From an uncultured Balneolaceae bacterium (GTDB lineage: Bacteria; Bacteroidota; Rhodothermia; Balneolales; Balneolaceae), in the NCBI GenBank assembly GCA_937982515.1, contig CALJMB010000257.1, positions 1 through 6,448 of the forward strand: DNA of 6,448 nt, read 5' to 3'. The position numbers and the translations under genes are program-made. Each line of letters opens with the position of its first letter. The stretch's first letter is position 1. Shown piece after piece: positions 1-5,989 of this stretch. The notes under the pieces were generated by a model that saw nothing but the letters and a program-made list of their open reading frames with translations, did not search any database and had not been told where the DNA came from.

Positions 1-60
1 CAGCTAACAGCTAACAGCTAACAGCTAACAGCTAACAGCTAACAGCTAACAGCTAACAGC
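1..60. repeat. Perfect heptanucleotide tandem array, unit CAGCTAA
   Basis: Eight complete CAGCTAA units (1-56) plus CAGC (57-60) follow one another without a mismatch. The array is cut by the window edge, so its full length is unknown. It ends one base before the stop codon of the oxyR gene on the other strand (62-64). Because seven is not a multiple of three and the unit contains TAA on the plus strand and TAG on the minus strand (TTAGCTG), the array puts stop codons in all six frames. Perfect copies suggest recent expansion or ongoing homogenisation. It resembles the short tandemly repeated heptamers known from cyanobacteria in size only; I do not claim a shared origin. Confidence 0.97.
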
Positions 61-61
61 C

Positions 62-1000
62 TTACTCCACCAGCAAGCCATCCTCAGTTTCTGTGAGCTC
101 ATCGGGTATGGCATCGATAATCACCTCTGTAAAGGCCTGAATAATATTCCTCTTAAGATACTCTCTGCTGTATACAATGCGGACCTTTCGCCTTGGTACA
201 GGATCATCAAAGTATTTCAGGTAAGCTTTGGCACACTGTTCGTCCATCTGGTTTTTGGCCAGATAAGGAAGAAGCGTCATTCCAAAATCCTGTTCCACCA
301 GCTGCTTTAAGGTTTCCAGATTTCCGCTTTCGAACTCGATATTTGAATGGTTAAGGGATTTCTTCCGCTGTTTTTTGCAAAGTTTTATAGTCTGATCCCT
401 GAAGCAGTGACCTTCGTTCAACAGCCATAGATTGGCAGCATCTAAATCATCGGCTGATAGTTTCTTCTTTGAGGACAGCGGGTGGCTTTCGGAAACATAG
501 CCTATAAAGGGTTCATAATATAAGTCTTCTACGTAGATATGTCCCTGGTCAACCGGTGTGGCAATGATGCCTACATCCAACAGATCCTGTTCCAGCAGTT
601 CCAGCAGTTCTTTGGTGACAACCTCTTCGAAGGTAAGTTTAACTTCGGGATATTTTTCAGTGAATGTGCGCAAAAACAGAGGGAGCAGATAGGGGGCAAC
701 GGTTGGTATGATCCCCACGCGGAATGTGCCTCTGATCTGGTTGTCGGTTAAAGCCGCAAGATCTTCGATGTGCTTGGATTGTTTCAGGATCTCTCTGGCT
801 TCTTTAATAATCTTGGCACCGATTTCGGTAGGTACAACAGGAGATTTTGAGCGATCAAAAATAGTTACTCCGAGCTCATCCTCAAGTTTGTGAATTTGCA
901 TGCTGAGCGTGGGTTGAGTGACGTACGACTTCTCAGCGGCGGTAGCGAAATGGCGGTAACGGTCTACAGCGACGATATAAGATAATTGAGTAAGAGTCAT
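62..1000 (-). CDS. oxyR: OxyR-type LysR-family hydrogen peroxide-sensing transcription regulator
   Basis: This 312-residue protein has the LysR-family layout: an N-terminal winged helix-turn-helix (about residues 1-60, with the recognition region around FATAAEKSYVTQPTLS at 18-33), a linker helix (about 60-88) and a two-lobed sensor domain (about 90-300). The sensor holds the OxyR hallmarks at the same numbers as in the E. coli protein: Thr100 in IPTVAPYLLP, Thr129, His198, the peroxidatic Cys199 in GHCFRDQ, and the resolving Cys208. One further cysteine (Cys256) lies outside the switch region. By family knowledge, peroxide forms a Cys199-Cys208 disulfide that makes the tetramer activate catalase, peroxiredoxin and Dps genes; none of those genes is nearby. 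The start at 1000 gives MTLTQLSYIVAV, the usual N-terminus of Bacteroidota OxyR proteins. No Shine-Dalgarno sequence precedes it; the leader is a pyrimidine-rich heptamer array. It is transcribed divergently from the acylphosphatase gene. Family assignment is very secure; the regulon is inferred. Confidence 0.95.
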   Translation of the reverse strand: MTLTQLSYIVAVDRYRHFATAAEKSYVTQPTLSMQIHKLEDELGVTIFDRSKSPVVPTEIGAKIIKEAREILKQSKHIEDLAALTDNQIRGTFRVGIIPTVAPYLLPLFLRTFTEKYPEVKLTFEEVVTKELLELLEQDLLDVGIIATPVDQGHIYVEDLYYEPFIGYVSESHPLSSKKKLSADDLDAANLWLLNEGHCFRDQTIKLCKKQRKKSLNHSNIEFESGNLETLKQLVEQDFGMTLLPYLAKNQMDEQCAKAYLKYFDDPVPRRKVRIVYSREYLKRNIIQAFTEVIIDAIPDELTETEDGLLVE

Positions 1001-1002
1001 TA

Positions 1003-1036
1003 GTGAAAGGTGAAAAGTGAAAGGTCAAGGTGAAAG
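1003..1036. repeat. Degenerate heptamer array, unit GTGAAAG, in the oxyR leader
   Basis: Plus-strand units are GTGAAAG (1003-1009), GTGAAAA (1010-1016), GTGAAAG (1017-1023), the shortened GTCAAG (1024-1029) and GTGAAAG (1030-1036). On the oxyR coding strand this reads as repeated CTTTCAC and ends two bases before the ATG. The oxyR messenger would therefore carry a pyrimidine-rich leader without a Shine-Dalgarno sequence. Substitutions and one single-base loss show that this array is older or more eroded than the one at 1-60. Confidence 0.85.
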
Positions 1037-1044
1037 AGAAAAAT

Positions 1045-1059
1045 CCCCCCCCCTTTTTT
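1045..1059. repeat. C9-T6 homopolymer tract upstream of oxyR
   Basis: Nine cytosines (1045-1053) are followed directly by six thymines (1054-1059). Read in the oxyR direction this is A6-G9, lying 45-59 bases upstream of the start codon, in the leader or the promoter spacer. Runs of this length are prone to slipped-strand change and also to sequencing or assembly error. Confidence 0.9.
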
Positions 1060-1101
1060 ATCTGGTTCCGTTGCTCTGCGGCGCCCCGAGGATTCGAGGC
1101 C

Positions 1102-1116
1102 GGACGCTGTGCGTCC
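1102..1116. repeat. GC-rich hairpin GGACGC-TGT-GCGTCC
   Basis: A perfect six-base inverted repeat (1102-1107 and 1111-1116) with a three-base loop lies in a conspicuously GC-rich island (about 1062-1124) between AT-rich stretches. A weak outer extension (CCG at 1100-1102 against CGG at 1120-1122) competes with the inner stem. TTTC follows on the plus strand, so it is not a convincing intrinsic terminator, and no upstream plus-strand gene would need one. It may belong to a dispersed intergenic repeat together with the adjacent heptamer array. Confidence 0.55.
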
Positions 1117-1218
1117 TTTCGGTCTAAATATTCCTGATTTACCAATACCCCCCTAATATACCAATTCACAAATAACTAATTCACCGGAAAATGAAGGTTT
1201 CCTAAACAGCCATGGAAA

Positions 1219-1227
1219 TGTTATAAT
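1219..1227 (+). promoter_or_regulatory. Candidate extended -10 promoter element for the acylphosphatase-thpR pair
   Basis: TGTTATAAT at 1219-1227 matches the extended -10 consensus (TG-N-TATAAT) exactly. It lies 62 bases before the acylphosphatase ATG, predicting a leader of roughly 55 bases. There is no good -35 box at the usual spacing (TTCCTA at 1199-1204 is poor), which extended -10 promoters tolerate. Many Bacteroidota use a different consensus (TAnnTTTG with an upstream TTG), so the assignment is tentative. Confidence 0.35.
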
Positions 1228-1289
1228 GGGAACTAAACTGTGCGAATTGAATATTGTTTTACTAACTACTTAACGGATTGTAATATAGT

Positions 1290-1565
1290 ATGAAGCGAGT
1301 ACACATATTCATTGAAGGAAGGGTACAGGGCGTGGGCTTTCGTCACTTCACCGCCATCAATGCCGAAGAAGTGGGAGTACAGGGCTGGGTACAGAATTTA
1401 CCGGACGGACGTGTGGAGGCCGTCTTTGAGGGCCCGGAAGACCATATCCGGGAAATGATTGCCCGCTGCGAAGAGGGGCCGGGGGCCAGCAGGGTGGATA
1501 TGATAGATGTGGAATGGGAGGAGCCAACCGGCGAGTTTTCTTCATTTGAAGTTGCCTATCACTGA
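1290..1565 (+). CDS. acyP: Acylphosphatase
   Basis: This 91-residue protein is a full-length member of the small acylphosphatase family, which hydrolyses carboxyl-phosphate bonds such as that of acetyl phosphate or 1,3-bisphosphoglycerate in the cytoplasm. The signature GRVQGVGFRHF (residues 10-20) forms the phosphate-binding loop with the catalytic Arg18. The second signature, GWVQNLPDGRVE (residues 32-43), contains the catalytic Asn36. The length matches the family and there is no signal peptide or membrane segment. An in-frame stop at 1281-1283 makes ATG 1290 the only reasonable start; no Shine-Dalgarno sequence is visible. Its stop codon overlaps the thpR start by one base (TGATG), so the two genes are probably co-transcribed and translationally coupled. 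The physiological substrate in bacteria is unclear. Confidence 0.95.
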   Translation: MKRVHIFIEGRVQGVGFRHFTAINAEEVGVQGWVQNLPDGRVEAVFEGPEDHIREMIARCEEGPGASRVDMIDVEWEEPTGEFSSFEVAYH

Positions 1566-2107
1566 TGCGGCTTTTTGTAGCTATACCGCTCCCGGAAGAG
1601 GTAAAACACCGCCTGGGAGACCTTCAGCAGCAGGTGGAGGGAATTCGATGGCTTTCAACTCAACAGAGTCATCTCACGCTTCGGTTTATTGGTGAAGTTG
1701 AACGGGAAATGGCAAAGGCTGTCAGGAAGCGGTTAGCGGCTATTCAATCTCCGCCTTTTACTATTAACCTGGATGCTTTAGGAGGTTTTCCGATAAGTGG
1801 TTTTCCCCGGGTGCTCTGGGTAGGTGTGGAAAGAGAGCCTTCATTACTAAAACTACAGGAAAAGGTGGAACGGGCCTGTATAGATGCGGGGCTGGAGCCC
1901 GATCGCCGGAACTTCAGGCCTCACATCACGCTGGGTAAGGTTAAAGGCGCTTCAAGGAAAGATGTGCTGTCGTTCATTCATCAGCATAAGCTGTTTCGCG
2001 TGGAGAACATCCGGATATCGGAATTTGTTCTGTATTCCAGCCGGCTGCATCCCGAAGGCGCCATTCATAAGCCGCTGGAGAGGTATTCGTTGGAACGTAA
2101 TACGTAA
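1565..2107 (+). CDS. thpR: RNA 2',3'-cyclic phosphodiesterase (2H phosphoesterase, LigT/ThpR family)
   Basis: The 180-residue protein has the two H-x-T motifs that define the 2H phosphoesterases: SHLTLRFIGEV with His36 and Thr38, and RPHITLGKV with His120 and Thr122. The opening MRLFVAIPLPEEV and the central PRVLWVGV (81-88) are also typical. ThpR enzymes open RNA 2',3'-cyclic phosphate ends to a 2'-phosphate, and some show weak, reversible 2'-5' RNA ligase activity in vitro; the in vivo RNA substrate is not established. The start overlaps the acylphosphatase stop by one base, and no separate ribosome binding site is visible, which points to translational coupling. The last three residues (Arg-Asn-Thr) and the stop codon are encoded by the first units of an ACGTAAT heptamer array, so the C-terminal tail may be repeat-derived and variable among relatives. 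The active site is intact. Confidence 0.94.
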   Translation: MRLFVAIPLPEEVKHRLGDLQQQVEGIRWLSTQQSHLTLRFIGEVEREMAKAVRKRLAAIQSPPFTINLDALGGFPISGFPRVLWVGVEREPSLLKLQEKVERACIDAGLEPDRRNFRPHITLGKVKGASRKDVLSFIHQHKLFRVENIRISEFVLYSSRLHPEGAIHKPLERYSLERNT

Positions 2108-2235
2108 TGCGTAAGGCCTTAAACATGGTCTAAGCATTATTCCTCTCAGATAGTATTCTTTATTCATTTATGTTTTATGTATAGTTGTTATTCTCTGTCA
2201 GCTCCCTCACGCATTACGTATTACGCGTTACGTTC
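2093..2235. repeat. 143-bp element with inverted terminal heptamer arrays (MITE-like)
   Basis: The left arm (2093-2115) carries heptamers ACGTAAT, ACGTAAT and GCGTAAG. The right arm (2209-2236) carries ACGCATT, ACGTATT, ACGCGTT and ACGTTCT. Bases 2096-2112 and 2209-2225 are perfectly complementary over 17 bp. The outermost bases also match as GAACGTAA (2093-2100) and TTACGTTC (2228-2235) once one extra heptamer in the right arm is allowed for. The interior (2116-2208) is AT-rich and non-coding, with a small palindrome TAAGGCCTTA at 2112-2121. The left arm covers the thpR stop codon (2105-2107). No target-site duplication is evident. In RNA the arms could pair and act as a barrier at the 3' end of the thpR message. 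Confidence 0.8.
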
Positions 2236-2332
2236 TAAACAAATTTTGTATCAATTCACTTTACACTCATCATCTTAGCTCCTAAATTGAGAGAAATAAA
2301 ATACTAGGTTTCCTACTTCGTATATACAGGCT

Positions 2333-5300
2333 ATGATCAACTTTTCACATCTGCACTGCCACACTCAATTCAGCATGCTCGACGGGGCCGCCAGTATCTC
2401 CCGGCTGATAAGTAAATCCAAAGAGCACGGAATGCCCGCTATCGCCATTACCGACCACGGAAATATGTTTGGAGTTCCGCAGTTTGTAAGAGAGGCACAG
2501 AAAACGGGAGTGAAACCCATCATAGGGTGCGAATTTTATATCACGCCCTCGGGTATGGAGAACCGGAAAGACCGCACCCGTTACCACCAGGTGTTGCTGG
2601 CAAAAAATATGACCGGCTATAAAAACCTGGCTAAACTCTGCTCACTGGGATATACCGACGGACTCTACTACAAACCCCGTATTGACAAAGAAACCCTCGC
2701 CGAACATTCCGAGGGGCTGATTGCAACCACCTGTTGCCTGGCCAGTGAGATTAACCGAACTATTATAAACGGAGGGGAGGCAGAAGGCCGGAAAGTCTTT
2801 GAATGGTACCTGAATCTCTTTGGTGATGACTACTACATTGAACTTCAGCGCCATGGGCTGGGGGATCAGGACCGGTGCAATGAAGTGCTGGTGAAGTGGG
2901 CGAAAGAGTACAACGTCAAAATGATTGCCACTAACGACTGCCACTACGTAGATAAAGAAGATTCAGAGGCCCATGATATTCTCCTGGCTCTGCAAACCAA
3001 CGCCGATATCAACGATCCCAACCGCTTCCGCTTTACGGATGATAACAACAACCTGAACACGGAATTCTACCTGAAGACACCTGAAGAGATGCAGGAGTTA
3101 TTCAGCGATCTGCCGGAATCGGTCGATAACACCAACGAAATAGTAGAGAAGGTCGATGATATAGATCTGAGTTCAGAGCTGCTGCTTCCCCACTACAGCA
3201 TCCCTCAGGGATTTAATTCGATGGATGACTACCTGAGGCATCTGACGTACGAAGGAGCTAAAAAGAGATATAAAGAGCTGACTCAGGATATCAGCGAGCG
3301 TATTGAACAAGAGCTGGCAATTATTGCAAGGATGGGCTTTGCGGGCTATTTTCTCATCGTCCAGGACTTTACTACCGAAGCCCGGAAACGCGATGTTCTG
3401 GTAGGGCCCGGGCGGGGATCGGCCGCCGGATCGGTAGTGGCGTATTGCCTGGGTATTATCAACATCGATCCGTTGAAGTACGATCTGCTGTTTGAGCGTT
3501 TCCTTAATCCCGAGCGGGTAAGTCCCCCCGATATAGATATCGACTTCGACGATGCCGGCCGCCAGCAGGTTATCGACTACGTAGTGGAGGAGTACGGAAG
3601 AAGTAATGTGGCCCAGATTGTAACCTACGGTACCATGAAGGCCAAGACGGCCATACGTGACGTAGGACGTGTGCTCGGTGTACCCCTCCAGGAGGTTAAC
3701 CGCATAGCCAAGCTCTTTCCCGACCGCCCGGGGCTGGATACCTTCGATAAAGTGCTGGATGCCAGCCAGAATCCCGAATCGGCTAAAGATATCCAACAGC
3801 TGTTCGAGCATCCCGATCCCCAGGTACAGAAAATGATGCGTTTTGCACGTACTCTGGAAGGCTCGGCCCGGCAGACCGGCATCCACGCCGCCGGGGTGAT
3901 CATTGCCCCGGGAGAGATCAATGAGTATGTGCCCGTTGCGCTTTCAAAAGACAGGGAACTGATTACCCAGTACGACGGCCCCAACGCCGAGATGTGCGGC
4001 CTGCTTAAAATGGACTTCCTTGGCCTGAAGACCCTGTCTATCCTCAAAACAGCCGTAGAGTATGTAGAAGAAAATCACGGCAAGAGATACGATCTGGATG
4101 AGATCCCCTTCGACGATGAAAAGACATTCGAACTGTATCAGAAAGGCAATACCATAGGGACGTTCCAGTTTGAGTCGGATGGAATGCGCAAATACCTGAA
4201 GCAGCTGAAACCCACCTCGCTCGATGATCTGATTGCCATGAACGCTCTCTACCGGCCGGGGCCCATGCAGTTCATCCCCGAATACATCGACCGGAAACAT
4301 GGACGAAAGGAAGTGACGTACCCGCATCCGGACCTGGAAGATTTGCTCAAACCGACCTACGGTATTATGATTTATCAGGAGCAGATCATGAAAGCGGCTC
4401 AGCGTATTGCCAACTACTCGCTTGGCGAGGCGGACCTGCTGCGCCGGGCTATGGGCAAGAAGAAGCGCGAAGTGATGGACGAACAGCGCGAGATATTTGT
4501 ACGAAAGGCCGTAGACAACGGAGTGGGAGAAGAGAAGGCCAAGGAGATCTTTGACATGATGGCCGAGTTTGCCAATTACGGCTTTAACAAGTCGCACTCG
4601 GCGGCTTATTCCGTAGTAGCCTATCAGACAGCATTCTTCAAAGCCAACTATCCTGCCGAATATATGGCCGCCGTGCTCAGCCATAACATGGGGGATATCG
4701 ACAAGGTTTCAAGGTTTATTGAGGAGTGCTACCGGAATGGAATTACTGTAGACCCACCTAACATCAACACAGGGGCCGGTAAGTTTGTTGCGGTGAATGG
4801 ACGTATCCAATATGGTATGGAGGCTATTAAAGGGGTTGGCTCTAACGCTGTGGCCGAGCTGGTAAAGGAACGGAATGAAAACGGCAAATTCGAATCGGTG
4901 TACGATTTCGCCAGGCGCGTAGATTCACGTGTGTGTAACAAGCGAACGCTGGAAAGTCTGTTCCAGGCGGGCGCATTTGACAGCCACGAACCCAATCGCC
5001 GGCAGCTGATTGCCAATTTGGATATGATTCTGAGCTATGGATCGCGGGTTCAGGAACTGGAACAATCCAACCAGTCCGACCTTTTCGGCAACGGAGCCGA
5101 CAATACCTCTGTTATCGATGAACCCCCCATGGAAAAAGTGGAGCCGTGGTCTAATATTGAGCGGCTCAATAAAGAACGGGAATTGATCGGGTTTTACCTG
5201 AGTGGACATCCTCTTAACAAGTACAGGCAGGATATCAGGCTGTTCTGTTCGCATACGCTTAAGCCGGAAGCGTTAGAGGCACTGAATGACCGCGCCGAAG

Positions 5301-5806
5301 TACGCTGTGCGGGCATCATTACAAATGTAAAACGGGTGACCGACAAAAAGGGCCGGCCTTTCGCTTTCCTCCAGATGGAAGACCTCTACGGCACCATTGA
5401 GGTTATAACTTTCAATGATACCTACGATCGCTTTTTAGGGATGATACAGGTAGACACACTCGTTGTTGTAGACGGAAACATCGATACCCGGAGTGGGCAG
5501 CCTAAAATTATAGCCAATGCGTTTGAACGGATTGAGAGCATGCGGGAGAAATACCAGGATAAGATCGAACTAATGCTGGATATAGACACCGATCTGGTTT
5601 CGGATGACGAACTACATCAGATGGCTCGGTTGTTTAAAAAGCATAAGGGGCAGACCAACGTGCGCTTCAATGTGTTAAGCAAGGAGGCGAAACGTCCGTT
5701 CATCATGCATGTGCGCAAGTTTGTGGTAGAACCCAGCGAAGAATTGATAGGGGGTTTAAGATCGCTGGTAGGGGAGGATGCCGTCACGCTGGATAAGGTT
5801 AATTAG
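2333..5806 (+). CDS. dnaE: DNA polymerase III alpha subunit (replicative C-family polymerase)
   Basis: This 1157-residue protein is a full-length DnaE1, the catalytic subunit of the chromosomal replicase. Domains in order are: PHP domain (about 4-270), palm, thumb and fingers (about 280-800), helix-hairpin-helix region (around YGMEAIKGVGSNAV, 827-840), clamp-binding motif, OB fold (about 988-1065) and a C-terminal tau-binding-type domain (about 1075-1157). Catalytic aspartates are Asp402 and Asp404 in PPDIDIDF and Asp561 in KMDFLGLKT. Conserved loops GPGRGSAAGS (358-367), RQTGIHAAGVI (513-523), RPGPM (641-645) and FNKSHSAAYS (751-760) are intact. QSDLF (914-918) is a canonical sliding-clamp motif. 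Unlike E. coli DnaE, the PHP metal ligands look complete (His8, His10, Asp17, His42, Glu67, His85, Cys135, Asp202, His204), suggesting PHP proofreading. The first in-frame ATG after the stop at 2297-2299 is 2333; AGG at 2328-2330 is too close to act as a good Shine-Dalgarno sequence. No intein or frameshift is present. Confidence 0.98.
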   Translation: MINFSHLHCHTQFSMLDGAASISRLISKSKEHGMPAIAITDHGNMFGVPQFVREAQKTGVKPIIGCEFYITPSGMENRKDRTRYHQVLLAKNMTGYKNLAKLCSLGYTDGLYYKPRIDKETLAEHSEGLIATTCCLASEINRTIINGGEAEGRKVFEWYLNLFGDDYYIELQRHGLGDQDRCNEVLVKWAKEYNVKMIATNDCHYVDKEDSEAHDILLALQTNADINDPNRFRFTDDNNNLNTEFYLKTPEEMQELFSDLPESVDNTNEIVEKVDDIDLSSELLLPHYSIPQGFNSMDDYLRHLTYEGAKKRYKELTQDISERIEQELAIIARMGFAGYFLIVQDFTTEARKRDVLVGPGRGSAAGSVVAYCLGIINIDPLKYDLLFERFLNPERVSPPDIDIDFDDAGRQQVIDYVVEEYGRSNVAQIVTYGTMKAKTAIRDVGRVLGVPLQEVNRIAKLFPDRPGLDTFDKVLDASQNPESAKDIQQLFEHPDPQVQKMMRFARTLEGSARQTGIHAAGVIIAPGEINEYVPVALSKDRELITQYDGPNAEMCGLLKMDFLGLKTLSILKTAVEYVEENHGKRYDLDEIPFDDEKTFELYQKGNTIGTFQFESDGMRKYLKQLKPTSLDDLIAMNALYRPGPMQFIPEYIDRKHGRKEVTYPHPDLEDLLKPTYGIMIYQEQIMKAAQRIANYSLGEADLLRRAMGKKKREVMDEQREIFVRKAVDNGVGEEKAKEIFDMMAEFANYGFNKSHSAAYSVVAYQTAFFKANYPAEYMAAVLSHNMGDIDKVSRFIEECYRNGITVDPPNINTGAGKFVAVNGRIQYGMEAIKGVGSNAVAELVKERNENGKFESVYDFARRVDSRVCNKRTLESLFQAGAFDSHEPNRRQLIANLDMILSYGSRVQELEQSNQSDLFGNGADNTSVIDEPPMEKVEPWSNIERLNKERELIGFYLSGHPLNKYRQDIRLFCSHTLKPEALEALNDRAEVRCAGIITNVKRVTDKKGRPFAFLQMEDLYGTIEVITFNDTYDRFLGMIQVDTLVVVDGNIDTRSGQPKIIANAFERIESMREKYQDKIELMLDIDTDLVSDDELHQMARLFKKHKGQTNVRFNVLSKEAKRPFIMHVRKFVVEPSEELIGGLRSLVGEDAVTLDKVN

Positions 5807-5827
5807 GATTACGGCTAAATAATTCTA

Positions 5828-5857
5828 AGAATTCAGAGCCTATTCCGGCTGAATTCT
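5828..5857. terminator. Imperfect stem-loop after dnaE, possible transcription end without a T-tract
   Basis: AGAATTCAG-AGCC and GGCT-GAATTCT form an 11-bp stem with a two-base bulge (5835-5836 or 5837-5838) and a TATTCC loop (5841-5846), starting 22 bases after the dnaE stop. TGACTCC follows instead of a run of T, so it does not fit a classic intrinsic terminator. It could stabilise the dnaE 3' end or attenuate read-through into trxA. The same bases can pair differently: AATTCT (5821-5826) with 5828-5833, and ATTCCGG (5842-5848) with CCGGAAT (5869-5875). Confidence 0.4.
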
Positions 5858-5883
5858 GACTCCTGGATCCGGAATTTCCGAAT

Positions 5884-5901
5884 AACAGATATATACCTGT
5901 T
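5884..5901. promoter_or_regulatory. 18-bp near-perfect palindrome, candidate operator
   Basis: AACAGATATATACCTGTT is self-complementary at 16 of 18 positions; only the pair A5889/C5896 does not match. The shape, two five-base half-sites around an AT-rich centre, is what a dimeric helix-turn-helix regulator would bind. It lies 77 bases after the dnaE stop and 176 bases before the trxA start. It is not a LexA box (that reads CTG to CAG, here CAG to CTG), and I cannot name the binding protein. Confidence 0.35.
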
Positions 5902-5989
5902 CCATCACGAGAAGTTGATTCACCGGGGATTCCAACAAACCGCCGCGTCAACAAGATAAGTTTCCCTGATACCGATCATAACAATAAAC

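Noticed and set aside
1..60. CRISPR array
   Set aside because: The repeats are seven bases long and directly adjacent, with no spacers and no cas genes.
933..1169. Minus-strand reading frame of 78 codons across the oxyR leader and GC island
   Set aside because: It overlaps the true oxyR start in another frame, runs through heptamers, homopolymers and a hairpin, and encodes a low-complexity, implausible peptide.
2305..2312. TAGGTTTC as a Bacteroidota-type -7 promoter element (TAnnTTTG) for dnaE
   Set aside because: It misses the final G, and the nearest upstream TTG (2287-2289) is about 15 bases away, shorter than the expected spacing. A similar near-match at 5957-5964 also lacks a partner.
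3173..3886. Long minus-strand open frame inside dnaE (also 3625-4047 and 3944-4684)
   Set aside because: These are antisense shadows of the strongly conserved dnaE coding strand, overlap each other and show no recognisable domain.
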